This document shows, in pieces, positions 8,191-15,982 of a DNA stretch of 64,000 nt. The stretch comes from Clostridium sp. BNL1100. Its GTDB lineage: Bacteria; Bacillota; Clostridia; Acetivibrionales; DSM-1351. Each line of letters opens with the position of its first letter. The stretch's first letter is position 1. The notes under the pieces were generated by a model. The model saw nothing but the letters and a program-made list of their open reading frames with translations, was not told where the DNA came from and made no database searches. Location of the stretch: contig NC_016791.1 of the NCBI RefSeq assembly GCF_000244875.1, positions 2,857,001 through 2,921,000 of the forward strand, given 5' to 3'. Both the position numbers and the translations under genes were made by a program.

Positions 8191-9462
8191 CTAATTCAAA
8201 AAACCATCCAATGCAATTGTAGGCTTCCCATCAGAGTCCCAGCAGCCTTTATTGTAGCCGTTCATTCCCGGAAATGACTCCGGTTCCCAATAAAATACTC
8301 CCAAACCCTTATTGTTCGGTAACGATTTAGTCTTTTTTATCATGTCAGCAATAAATGACTTACTCTCTGAAGCATAGTTATATTGCATTCCTATTTCACA
8401 AATCATTATTTCTTTATTATACCTTGATACCATATCATTCATGTTCGAGAGGCATTGGCTTGAAAGAGCAGAATAGTTGTCTTTGTCAGGATATAGTGAC
8501 ATTCCGATAACATCGTATTTTGCTCCGTTGGAGTTAAGGCCGTCAAACATCCACCTGAACAATGTATTGTTAAATCCATTTGATATATGTACAATTACCT
8601 TGGTTTTGGAGCTTACAGCTTTTACAGCATCATAACCGCAATTTACGAGCCATGCGAAATTTTTCATATTATTCGATGCTTTTCCATCCTCCCATAGCAT
8701 CCCATTGTTGGTTTCATTCCCAACCTGCACCCACTCGGGTGATATTCCGTTATTCCTGAGTTGAGTCATTACATTATATGTATAGTCATATGTCATTTTC
8801 ATTAATCCATTGAAATCCAGGTTTAACCAGGCCGCAGGTTTTGTCTGCTTTCCGGGGTCTGCCCAGGAATCACTGTAATGAAAGTCGATCATAACTCTGA
8901 AACCCAAGTTATTGGCTCTCTTTGCCAAAGCTATAGTTTCGTTGGTACTGCAGTGTCCATTCCATTTATCTGTTGATGGATTTACCCAAGTTCTGATTCT
9001 CACGGAGTTGATTCCATAGTCTTTTAAAATTTGTAAACAATCCTGCTGATTGTCTTTATTATTATAAAACTTGTATCCGTTTGCTTCCATCTGTGGCAGC
9101 CAGCTTATATCAGCACCTTTTGCAAAAGTATTTGTGGGAGTTTCAATCGGAAACTTTTCTATAATTCCTAAAATAAAACTTTTTGTCAACGAAATATCCA
9201 ATGAATCTATGCTACCATCTCCGTTTACATCAGCAGCCCTTTTACCGTTAGCCTCAGGGAAGTCGGTTATATTTCCAAGTAAATAGCTTTTTATTAGTGC
9301 ATAATCCAAGGAATTTACTTCTCCGCTTCCGTCCACGTCACCATATAAAAGCTGTGAAGTGGCGGCTGATACCATATCTACATGCATAAAAAAGTTCTCG
9401 AAGAGTATCATCAAAACCAAAAGAGAGACAAAAATCAATTTATTTTTTTTAAAAGCATTCAT
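8191..9462 (-). CDS. Cellulosomal GH53 endo-beta-1,4-galactanase with N-terminal dockerin
   Basis: This 423-residue secreted enzyme should cleave beta-1,4-galactan or arabinogalactan side chains of pectin. After a signal peptide (about residues 1-33) comes a type I dockerin with two Ca-binding repeats, GDVDGSGEVNSLDYALIKSY and ADVNGDGSIDSLDISLTKSF. The GH53 barrel follows, starting at ADISWLPQME. The likely acid/base Glu is in QVGNETNNGMLW and the nucleophile Glu in MICEIGMQY. The dockerin should anchor it to a cellulosomal scaffoldin cohesin. I chose ATG 9462 because GGGGGAG lies just upstream; the open frame reaches 9534. It is cargo inside the spoIVA element, which is an odd place for a plant-polysaccharide enzyme. 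Confidence 0.95.
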   Translation of the reverse strand: MNAFKKNKLIFVSLLVLMILFENFFMHVDMVSAATSQLLYGDVDGSGEVNSLDYALIKSYLLGNITDFPEANGKRAADVNGDGSIDSLDISLTKSFILGIIEKFPIETPTNTFAKGADISWLPQMEANGYKFYNNKDNQQDCLQILKDYGINSVRIRTWVNPSTDKWNGHCSTNETIALAKRANNLGFRVMIDFHYSDSWADPGKQTKPAAWLNLDFNGLMKMTYDYTYNVMTQLRNNGISPEWVQVGNETNNGMLWEDGKASNNMKNFAWLVNCGYDAVKAVSSKTKVIVHISNGFNNTLFRWMFDGLNSNGAKYDVIGMSLYPDKDNYSALSSQCLSNMNDMVSRYNKEIMICEIGMQYNYASESKSFIADMIKKTKSLPNNKGLGVFYWEPESFPGMNGYNKGCWDSDGKPTIALDGFLN

Positions 9463-9559
9463 TATATCTCCCCCAATATGTTTCTTACTTATTAATGTAA
9501 TATTAAGTATATTATACCAATTAATGTAATGCATTTACAACCTTCATTATTTGACCAAC

Positions 9560-9582
9560 AAAAAAGCACTGTAAACCAGTGC
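9560..9582 (-). terminator. Terminator after the 44-residue ORF
   Basis: GCACTG/CAGTGC stem with a 5-nt loop, followed by six T residues on the minus strand. It lies about 30 bp after the stop of the small gene at 9614-9748. Confidence 0.8.
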
Positions 9583-9613
9583 ATTATAAAAGGCCATTAA
9601 TTTATTTTTGTTG

Positions 9614-9748
9614 CTACCCCTTCAAAATTATTTCCTTTGCTTTTGTATACATTTCTTCGGTTATATACCCTTGTTCAAACAGTCGCTGGTTGATATGTAG
9701 TTTAACTTCTACTATCACAAGCTTTACTGCCTCTTCATTAAAAGCCAT
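9614..9748 (-). CDS. Small 44-residue protein of the spoIVA element
   Basis: The frame begins MAFNEEAVKLVIVEVKLHIN and ends with a stretch containing GYITEEMYTKAKEIILKG. A strong GGAGG site lies 5 nt before the ATG and a terminator follows, so it is very probably translated. The charged helix followed by a GxITxEEY-like turn and second helix resembles SHOCT-type small domains that often accompany serine recombinases in clostridial elements. Its function is unknown. Given its size and place in the element, it could be a recombination directionality factor or another helper of the recombinase. Confidence 0.65.
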   Translation of the reverse strand: MAFNEEAVKLVIVEVKLHINQRLFEQGYITEEMYTKAKEIILKG

Positions 9749-10122
9749 TTTAACCTCCAATGTATTTTCTATCTGTTATAAATTTATTAGTTAAAAGCTT
9801 TTTTATGATTTAAATATAAAACCGTTAATTATTTCCGATTACTACAAACCGTGCATGGATTGAAACAGGTAAAAAACTATTGTTTACAGCGTATAATTAA
9901 ATGTAAAAATGTGTTATTATTGAAATGAATTTATTTTTGAACAAAATAATCGAAAAAGTAATATAAATATTTCAAAATATCATTTTTTTTACATTAAATG
10001 ATATCATTTAGGAGAAAAACATAATATAATGTAAATTAGGATAGGTATACTGGAAATTAATTACCCCTTGATTGAAAATAATAAAGATATTATCAAGTAT
10101 TCCGAGCTTGGAGGGAAATATA
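9749..10122. promoter_or_regulatory. Divergent intergenic region with a 16-bp palindrome
   Basis: This 374-bp AT-rich gap separates the small minus-strand gene from the AgrC-like kinase. TAAATGATATCATTTA (9995-10010) is a perfect palindrome upstream of the kinase. A 15-bp portion of it recurs at 34076-34090 downstream of another promoter. A weak TTGAAC...TATAAA pair (near 9937 and 9962) could be the kinase promoter. No other gene or RNA is evident. Confidence 0.35.
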
Positions 10123-11415
10123 GTGTTTATAATCGGTCAGCTGTTGATAAATACATTGTTTGCAATGATAACTGCCTACATAACTTACTTATTTCTTAAA
10201 GAAAATTTTGATATAAAAATACAACTGAATTTTTTAGTTGCATTTATTGCTTGTAATGGTGTGCTAAACGGATTTGTGTCTACTTTGTGGATGAGTGTAC
10301 TTCCCGTACCGGGAAATCTACAATTCCTTAAATCTATAATTTTGACAATCCTCAACATAATTTTAATTAAGTATCTACTACGTGTTGAATGGCTAAAATC
10401 GGTATTATCCTTTTGTTTGATTATACTTTTTGTTGGAGTAGGAAATTTTACAGTGCCATTGATTTTTTATTCCGTAGGTATTAATGCAACACCTGAGACA
10501 ATAAATAATAATCTATTTTTATTTTTTATTATGAATCTGATTATTTATTGCCTAGCCCTGATTCTTATTAAATTTATACCTTATGCTAAATTAATCGGAA
10601 ATATAAAAAACCTTACACCTGTAGGTATTCTACTTTTTATTACCATATTGATAATGGCCTCTTTTCTTGGAATGCATTTCGTAGTTCACTTTGACCCTGT
10701 CTCATTTGTTATTGTACTTATTTCATCTCTCTCATATTTCTTTTTCTCGGCTTGGTATATAAACATCTATCATAAATACGAAATGAAGAAGGAAGAACAA
10801 AAGCAGCAGGAATTTTATAATGAATCCCTTGCCAATACACTTCATGATTTAAGACGTATAAAACATGATCAAATGAATCACCTCTCTGTCCTATACGCTA
10901 TGCACCAAATGAACAAGTATGATGCGGCTGCTTCATATCTAAAAGAAATAATAGGGACAAGTCAAAGTATAGGAAATACTGCTATTTACAATATTAAGAA
11001 TGCCGGACTATTCGGATTAATATCATCTAAAGTAAACTATGCTAATAGCCATGGAATTAATTTTGACTTGGATACCATCGGCGAAGTTGATTCTATTCCC
11101 AATATTAAAATTTCTGATTTATGTGAGGTAATAGCTATTTATCTTGACAATGCACTGGAAGAGGTTTTAAATAACGGAAAACTTAAGCTTGATATGAAAA
11201 TTTTAAGTACAGATGAAAGCCTTACAATCAGAATAGAAAATGAATGTACTAAAACACCTAACACAAAAAACTCATCAAAGGGTACAGATCGTGGAAACGG
11301 GTTAGTCATTGCAAATAAAATAATTGCTTCATATAAAAATATTTCAAGTTCTACTATATTTGATGAAAAAAGAATGATATTCTCACAAGTTCTAAGAATG
11401 GCAAAAGAGGCTTAA
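10123..11415 (+). CDS. AgrC-like sensor histidine kinase (GHKL family)
   Basis: This protein of about 430 residues has six or seven hydrophobic segments in its first 220 residues. A short coiled coil and the AgrC-type phosphoacceptor region DLRRIKHDQMNHLSVLYAM follow. A GHKL ATPase domain has an N-box around YLDNALEEVLNNG and a glycine-rich GTDRGNGLVIANKII. It is predicted to sense a cyclic peptide made by the adjacent AgrBD. The GTG at 10123 has GGAGGG 7 nt upstream; a TTG 17 codons earlier (10072) has no good site. It converges on agrD with 14 bp between stops. No AgrA-type LytTR regulator is in the window, so its phosphotransfer partner is unknown. Confidence 0.85.
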   Translation: MFIIGQLLINTLFAMITAYITYLFLKENFDIKIQLNFLVAFIACNGVLNGFVSTLWMSVLPVPGNLQFLKSIILTILNIILIKYLLRVEWLKSVLSFCLIILFVGVGNFTVPLIFYSVGINATPETINNNLFLFFIMNLIIYCLALILIKFIPYAKLIGNIKNLTPVGILLFITILIMASFLGMHFVVHFDPVSFVIVLISSLSYFFFSAWYINIYHKYEMKKEEQKQQEFYNESLANTLHDLRRIKHDQMNHLSVLYAMHQMNKYDAAASYLKEIIGTSQSIGNTAIYNIKNAGLFGLISSKVNYANSHGINFDLDTIGEVDSIPNIKISDLCEVIAIYLDNALEEVLNNGKLKLDMKILSTDESLTIRIENECTKTPNTKNSSKGTDRGNGLVIANKIIASYKNISSSTIFDEKRMIFSQVLRMAKEA

Positions 11416-11429
11416 CAGCCTCTTTTTGC

Positions 11430-11564
11430 TTACTTGAGTAATGATTTTGGACATTCTTTTTGATAATAAGACCAAAACCAGCATGCACCTGCAGAAGCAG
11501 TAGCTGCAAATACTCCAATTAGAGATAGAACAGTTAGTACCAGTAATTTAATTTTACCCTTCAT
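11430..11564 (-). CDS. agrD: AgrD-like cyclic autoinducer prepeptide
   Basis: This 44-residue frame is too short for most gene callers. It has a Lys-rich amphipathic leader (MKGKIKLLVLTVLSLIGVF), a small-residue stretch ATASAGA, then CWFWSYYQKECPKSLLK. The Cys followed by aromatic residues and the ECPKSL tail match clostridial AgrD precursors, for example the CLWFT...EPKSL pattern of C. perfringens. By analogy the mature signal would be a five-membered CWFWS thiolactone; that is inference. Its ATG overlaps the agrB stop (ATGA, 11561-11564), so it is translationally coupled to the processing protease. Confidence 0.85.
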   Translation of the reverse strand: MKGKIKLLVLTVLSLIGVFAATASAGACWFWSYYQKECPKSLLK

Positions 11565-12145
11565 GTAATTATCCCACCCCTCTTATTTTTTGTTAATCTA
11601 TACACTATTGGTGTAATATTAACCGTAGATATTAGTGTAATTACTGAAATGATATTTGAGTAAATATTAGGAACTATTAGTGTAATAACAAAGCATATTA
11701 CTAATAGAATACTACATTTTATCCTTAAATCCCTTTTTCTTTTTTCAGTAACAATTGGTTTTGACACCAGATCAGCAGGTGCGTATAGAAATGTCAAAAT
11801 TCCTGATATAGTAAATAAAACTATATTTAAGAATTTTATATTAAGAATCTGTGCCAGATATACAGTACCAAATATAAACGTAAAGTGAGTGATTACACAT
11901 CCGATTTGTGTTTTTGCATGTACTCCTCCTAAATAGGATTTATTTAATGAAAACACTATCACAGCAACTATGGCATATTTAAATTGTCCCAGGAGTAACG
12001 CTGCAATTAACACTGTAAGTAATTTCAAACCATCTGCGAAAGCCATATACAATCCGTAATCAATTTGTTCAGCTTTTTCTTCTGAGATTCCCGGGATATT
12101 TGAAACAATCTCATTAGTGATTTTCTTTGTTATATCCTCTAGCAC
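11561..12145 (-). CDS. agrB: AgrB, autoinducer-processing membrane protease
   Basis: This 194-residue membrane protein of the AgrB family (PF04647) cleaves and cyclises AgrD. Visible features include the N-terminal amphipathic region, several membrane segments, the catalytic His in YLGGVHAKTQIGCVITH and the Cys seven residues later. These fit the conserved H...C pair of the cysteine endopeptidase. A GTG start (12145) follows GGCGGTGATT. It overlaps agrD and forms an agrBD operon with the kinase convergent on the other strand. The 323-bp region upstream (12146-12468) must hold its promoter; I see no convincing hexamers there. Confidence 0.9.
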   Translation of the reverse strand: MLEDITKKITNEIVSNIPGISEEKAEQIDYGLYMAFADGLKLLTVLIAALLLGQFKYAIVAVIVFSLNKSYLGGVHAKTQIGCVITHFTFIFGTVYLAQILNIKFLNIVLFTISGILTFLYAPADLVSKPIVTEKRKRDLRIKCSILLVICFVITLIVPNIYSNIISVITLISTVNITPIVYRLTKNKRGGIIT

Positions 12146-12397
12146 TCAATCACCGCCACTTACATTTTACACCATTATATCCTATTTTTCTTTCTTTGTC
12201 GATATTATTTTCTTTATATTAATATGTTTCCAATTGAACAGTAAACGTGATATATCATATTAAGAAAAAGGGGATATATTGCATAATATTATATTTGAGT
12301 ACTAAATGTTACATTTTTGATCCAGCTATGATGACTTCTTTATTTAATAAATAAATTAATAAAGTCAAGCTGCATTCATCGGCACACAAAATTGTAG

Positions 12398-12420
12398 CCT
12401 GCAAAGATTTTCTTTGCAGG
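12398..12420. terminator. Perfect hairpin between agrB and the spoIVA 5' part
   Basis: CCTGCAAAGA and TCTTTGCAGG form a perfect 10-bp stem with a 3-nt loop. The T-run is weak on both strands, so it may end transcription from the interrupted spoIVA gene or simply be structural. Confidence 0.45.
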
Positions 12421-12468
12421 ATTTAAATTTATGAAACCCCTATTAGTATTTGAACATTGAATTTAAAT

Positions 12469-13737
12469 TCATGCGGTTTTGTTGTTCCGGCACCTCCTCT
12501 TGTTACACATACACTTCTGTTTGTACCTAACAATATGTATTGAAGGAGCACTTGCTCTAAGTTTCACCCCAAACTTGTTACCCTGCTTGATAATCTCCGG
12601 TTCCTCCAGAGTGAGTTCTTCCATCTGAGGCGAGACCATTCCATAGCCCTTAACCTTAACTTCATGCAAGGCATATTCTACCCTATCATATTCCTTTTTT
12701 ACCCTTGCAAGGTCTTTTATAAGGCTTATGAGTTTATGCTCACCCTCTATTTCCATTCCAGACTCTTCGCTTAAAATTCTATACAAAAGTCCGTCAGCAG
12801 CCGACAAATCGATTAAAACAGTACCTTCCCCAAGGCTTACCTTATCAATAACTGCCCTCTTAACAAATTCATATTGTTCAAAAGAAGGTAGAGCATCCTT
12901 TATTGCACGTATTTTCGTGGCTGCTTTAAAGGTATCTCTTATTGAATTTATAATGTCTGCTTTTAACCAATGAGAATCATCCAAAGCTTCAACCCATTTT
13001 GGTATATTAATACCTATTTCACAGATTGGAAACTCATGTAGAACCTTTTCCATAACGGTATCAACATCATCAATTCTCATTTGGAGACAATCCATTGCTA
13101 TTACGGTTACACCGTACTTTTGCTCCATCTCGTCACGCAATTTCAATGTTTCTGAATCTCTTGGATTTGTTGAATTAATAATCACTACAAAAGGTTTATT
13201 TATAGCCTTCAGTTCTGTTATTACCCTTCTTTCAGCTTCAACATAATCCTCTCTTGGGATATCTGAAATTGAGCCGTCTGTTGTGATTACAATACCGATG
13301 GTTGAATGTTCATTGATTACTTTCTTTGTCCCAAGCTCAGCTGCTTCCTCAAAAGGTATCTGATGATCATACCACGGTGTTGAAACCATTCTCGGGGCAT
13401 TATTCTCCAAATGTCCCATTGCACCTTTGACCATGTAGCCCACACAGTCAATCATTCTTACTTTAAGTTGCACGTTTTCATCAATAACAACTTCTACTGC
13501 TTCGTTGGGGATAAATTTAGGTTCAGTGGTCATTATAGTTCTTCCGGATGCACTTTGCGGAAGTTCATCTATTGCCCTCTCTTTTTGATATGTGTTCTCT
13601 ATATTAGGGATAACCAACAAATCCATGAACCTTTTAATAAAAGTTGATTTTCCCGTCCTGACAGGTCCCACAATTCCTATGTAAATATCCCCTTGAGTTC
13701 TTTCAGCTATTTGCTGGTATATGTTGAATTTATCCAC
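12469..13737 (-). CDS. spoIVA: SpoIVA, N-terminal part of the split gene
   Basis: Residues 1-401 are the ATPase and middle domains of SpoIVA, which builds the basement layer of the spore coat in the mother cell. The Walker A motif GPVRTGKST places Lys30 and Thr32 as in B. subtilis. DCVGYMVKGAMGHLENNAPR and TDGSISDIPREDY are family hallmarks. After APSIH the frame enters the element and adds 21 foreign residues (from IVRYKQKCMCNK) before a stop, giving 422 codons. The GTG start follows GGGGAGGG. It lies beside gpsA-plsY-der, a common clostridial order. Without its C-terminal 91 residues this product should not support normal coat assembly. Confidence 0.95.
   Translation of the reverse strand: MDKFNIYQQIAERTQGDIYIGIVGPVRTGKSTFIKRFMDLLVIPNIENTYQKERAIDELPQSASGRTIMTTEPKFIPNEAVEVVIDENVQLKVRMIDCVGYMVKGAMGHLENNAPRMVSTPWYDHQIPFEEAAELGTKKVINEHSTIGIVITTDGSISDIPREDYVEAERRVITELKAINKPFVVIINSTNPRDSETLKLRDEMEQKYGVTVIAMDCLQMRIDDVDTVMEKVLHEFPICEIGINIPKWVEALDDSHWLKADIINSIRDTFKAATKIRAIKDALPSFEQYEFVKRAVIDKVSLGEGTVLIDLSAADGLLYRILSEESGMEIEGEHKLISLIKDLARVKKEYDRVEYALHEVKVKGYGMVSPQMEELTLEEPEIIKQGNKFGVKLRASAPSIHIVRYKQKCMCNKRRCRNNKTA
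12513..12542. other. Right attachment site of element 1 (arm plus core)
   Basis: The arm ACTTCTGTTTGTACCT (12513-12528) is the inverted partner of 6438-6453 (15 of 16 bases). The core ATATGTATTG is at 12533-12542, and the predicted crossover dinucleotide at 12536-12537. The seven-base spacing between arm and crossover equals that at the left end. Confidence 0.88.
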
Positions 13738-13779
13738 CCTTAGAACCCTCCCCTATATTGTTACACGTCTCGTTACGGA

Positions 13780-13815
13780 CTATGTATATTGTCTTTTTCA
13801 ATATTAAATATATGT
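13780..13815 (-). promoter_or_regulatory. Possible sigma-E promoter of spoIVA
   Basis: On the minus strand an ATATATTT block is followed, after a gap typical for sigma-E, by ATACATAG, loosely like the -35 and -10 elements of mother-cell sigma-E. It lies 45-80 bp before the GTG. The match is imperfect and based on position as much as sequence. Confidence 0.3.
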
Positions 13816-13965
13816 CCGAAAACAGTTATTATTACAAAAAAATAAATTTATTGAAAACTGTGTTTATATACTGAAAACATTGAGAGGACTGATATAAAAC
13901 CCGGCAGCCTATTTTGATAAGACGGGAATTGACATTAACAAACATTCCACGATATAATTTTTTTA

Positions 13966-14132
13966 TAAAAGGCTGAATCCTCTTTAAATGAGGTACGGAG
14001 GAACCAATTTTGGGGCTAATCTGAAAAAGATAATTAGTAAGTGTACATATATTAATCATTTAATAAATCATCTTTGTCTTTTTCGTAGGGCGATCCTATT
14101 ACCCGAACCCGACAGCTAACTTCGGAAGCCAT
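13966..14132 (+). ncRNA. c-di-AMP riboswitch (ydaO/yuaA type)
   Basis: Conserved blocks of the ydaO leader are present in order: GAGGTACGGAGGAACCAA, GGGGCTAATCT, then TAGGGCGATCCTATTACCCG and AACCCGACAGCTAACTTCGG with a closing GAAGCC. The leader lies 15 bp before an NlpC/P60 wall hydrolase gene, a classic target of this riboswitch in Firmicutes. It would turn expression off when cyclic di-AMP is high. It fills most of the 410-bp gap 13738-14147. Confidence 0.87.
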
Positions 14133-14147
14133 AAATAGGAGGCTAAA

Positions 14148-14855
14148 ATGTTGCAACTAAAGAAAATGATTTCCGGTGCAGCAACCATTGTGTTGTGCCT
14201 GGGATTGTTTGCATTTTCATCTTTTGCCGATGAAATTCAGACTGGAACAGTTTCCGCATCTGTTCTAAATCTCCGAAGTGAACCCGGAACAACCTCAAAG
14301 GTCATTGGAAGTATGACCCGCGGGGACAAGCTTAGTATTCTTGAAAGCTCAGGTGATTGGTTAAAAGTAAAAACATCAGATGGTGAAACGGGCTGGGCGT
14401 TCAGTCAATACGTTGCCCTTTCCAAAGATTCCGATGAAGATACATCGGACAGGCAGTCTGAAAATTCTACTGACTTATCAGAGCTGATAGTGAAATTTTC
14501 CAAGACTCTATTGGGTACAGAGTATGTTTATGGAGGTACAACTCCTAAAGGCTTTGACTGCTCAGGATTTGTACAGTATGTCTTTAAGCACTTTGATATT
14601 TCATTAGAGAGGGTAGCTTCCAGTCAGGCAAACCAGGGTAGCCGTGTTTCAAGTCAAGACTTGAGTGCCGGTGATTTGGTTTTCTTTGACACTGACGGAG
14701 GTCACAACAGTATCAGTCATGTAGGGATATACATTGGCGGCGGACAATTTATCCATGCGGCATCAGGAAGTTCTACCCGTAAAGTTATAATTTCTGATTT
14801 AACTTCCGGGTATTATGCAAACAATTTTATGAAAGCAAGACGAGTTATAGTATAA
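14148..14855 (+). CDS. Secreted SH3-NlpC/P60 cell-wall hydrolase
   Basis: This 235-residue protein has a signal peptide (about 1-27, ending SSFADE), a bacterial SH3 domain (about 32-88) and a C-terminal NlpC/P60 cysteine peptidase domain (about 108-235). The catalytic Cys lies in GFDCSGFVQYVF and the His in ISHVGIYIGGGQFIHAAS. It should cut peptide stems of peptidoglycan, probably during growth or germination. The upstream c-di-AMP riboswitch links it to osmotic and wall homeostasis. GGAGG precedes the ATG, and a terminator follows directly. Confidence 0.93.
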   Translation: MLQLKKMISGAATIVLCLGLFAFSSFADEIQTGTVSASVLNLRSEPGTTSKVIGSMTRGDKLSILESSGDWLKVKTSDGETGWAFSQYVALSKDSDEDTSDRQSENSTDLSELIVKFSKTLLGTEYVYGGTTPKGFDCSGFVQYVFKHFDISLERVASSQANQGSRVSSQDLSAGDLVFFDTDGGHNSISHVGIYIGGGQFIHAASGSSTRKVIISDLTSGYYANNFMKARRVIV

Positions 14856-14863
14856 TTTTTGGG

Positions 14864-14889
14864 GCTGCTCTTTTGAGCAGCTTTTTTTT
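14864..14889 (+). terminator. Terminator of the NlpC/P60 gene
   Basis: GCTGCTC/GAGCAGC stem with a TTTT loop and eight T residues. Confidence 0.92.
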
Positions 14890-14893
14890 ATCT

Positions 14894-14939
14894 AAAAAGG
14901 GCTGCCGTCCAATGAAAATAATTCACCCGGTGGCAGCCC
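14894..14939 (-). terminator. Terminator of the der-plsY-gpsA transcript
   Basis: GGGCTGCC/GGCAGCCC stem with a T-run on the minus strand, 12 bp past the gpsA stop. Confidence 0.85.
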
Positions 14940-14951
14940 TTTCATCAACAT

Positions 14952-15947
14952 TTACATTTCGGTTTTTTTATCTCTGGTCATTAATGCTCCTACAGCACTT
15001 CTTGGGTCTTTACCTTCAAAAAGTATTTTATATGCTTCTTCAGTTATAGGCATTGAAACACCAAGTTTTTTTGCGAGATCATAGGCAGGCTTTGTAGTTG
15101 CTACGCCTTCAACAACCATATTTACTTCATCCAATGCCTGCTGAACGCTCTTTCCCTGACCAATTAAAATACCTGCTCTTCTGTTTCTGCTATGCATACT
15201 TGTACATGTAACTATCAGGTCTCCTACTCCCGTGAGTCCTGAAAAAGTATCCGCATGTCCTCCCATGGCTACACCAAGTCTGGATATTTCTGCAATTCCT
15301 CTTGTCATAAGAGCGGCCTTTGTGTTGTCACCATACCCCAGACCATCTGAAATTCCTGCACATAAGGCAATAATATTTTTAAGAGCTCCTCCCAGTTCAA
15401 CACCAACTACATCAGTATTTGTATAAACTCTGAAATTTGGAGTCATAAATAAATCCTGAAGGAACTCAGCAACTTCTATTTTTTCGCAAGCAGCTACCAC
15501 AGTAGTAGGTATGTCCCGTCCTATTTCTTCTGCATGGCTTGGCCCAGATAGCACTGCTACGTTGTTATCAGGCAGCTCCTCTTTCATTATTTCTGAAAGC
15601 AATTTACAGGTTTCATTTTCAATTCCCTTTGAACAGGTAACTACAATAGTATTCTTGGAAATAATGCTTGCAAGGGTTTTGCAGTTCTGTCTTGTAGTTT
15701 GTGAAGGAACAGCCAGCACAACTACCTCCGCTTCTTTGCAAGCCTCCGAAATATCGTTTGTAAATTCAACGCTTTCAGCTACTTTAACACCGGGCAGTCT
15801 TGTAATATGCTCTCTGTTTTTCTTTAACATTTCTATTTCTTCTACCATGGGTGACCACAATCTAACCTTGTTACCGTTCTTTGATAACAATACCGCCATT
15901 GCCGTACCCATGCTTCCCGCACCAACAATTGCTATATTTCTATTCAT
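14952..15947 (-). CDS. gpsA: NAD(P)-dependent glycerol-3-phosphate dehydrogenase
   Basis: This 331-residue enzyme reduces dihydroxyacetone phosphate to sn-glycerol-3-phosphate for phospholipid synthesis. The N-terminal Rossmann motif [18 protein letters not shown] and the catalytic-region sequence [20 protein letters not shown] are family signatures, as is [16 protein letters not shown]. It lies downstream of plsY and der on the same strand. Its product is the substrate acylated by PlsY, so the order fits a pathway operon. Confidence 0.97.
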   Translation of the reverse strand: MNRNIAIVGAGSMGTAMAVLLSKNGNKVRLWSPMVEEIEMLKKNREHITRLPGVKVAESVEFTNDISEACKEAEVVVLAVPSQTTRQNCKTLASIISKNTIVVTCSKGIENETCKLLSEIMKEELPDNNVAVLSGPSHAEEIGRDIPTTVVAACEKIEVAEFLQDLFMTPNFRVYTNTDVVGVELGGALKNIIALCAGISDGLGYGDNTKAALMTRGIAEISRLGVAMGGHADTFSGLTGVGDLIVTCTSMHSRNRRAGILIGQGKSVQQALDEVNMVVEGVATTKPAYDLAKKLGVSMPITEEAYKILFEGKDPRSAVGALMTRDKKTEM

Positions 15948-15982
15948 GTTTGCCTCCCTATACCAATAAAGTTATATATACA

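Larger units (their letters stand above)
6430..12536. mobile_element. 6,107-bp skin-like element interrupting spoIVA
   Basis: The element is bounded by a 10-bp direct repeat and symmetric inverted arms. It contains, from left, the serine recombinase, a GH53 dockerin enzyme, a 44-residue small protein, an AgrC-like kinase and agrBD. Its removal at the predicted CA crossover restores an open 492-codon spoIVA. Skin in sigK is the known precedent for excision of such an element in the sporulating mother cell. Whether this one is excised during development or is a simple disruption cannot be told from sequence. Confidence 0.93.

Noticed and set aside
10123-12145. A complete agr system with AgrA
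   Set aside because: No LytTR-type response regulator gene occurs in the window; only AgrB, AgrD and the kinase are supported.
6424-12545. Conventional prophage in spoIVA
   Set aside because: The element is 6.1 kb and has no capsid, tail, terminase, lysis or replication genes; only a recombinase and unrelated cargo are present.
13832-14059. Minus-strand frame of 75 codons
   Set aside because: It lies antisense to the c-di-AMP riboswitch leader and shows no ribosome site or recognisable domain.
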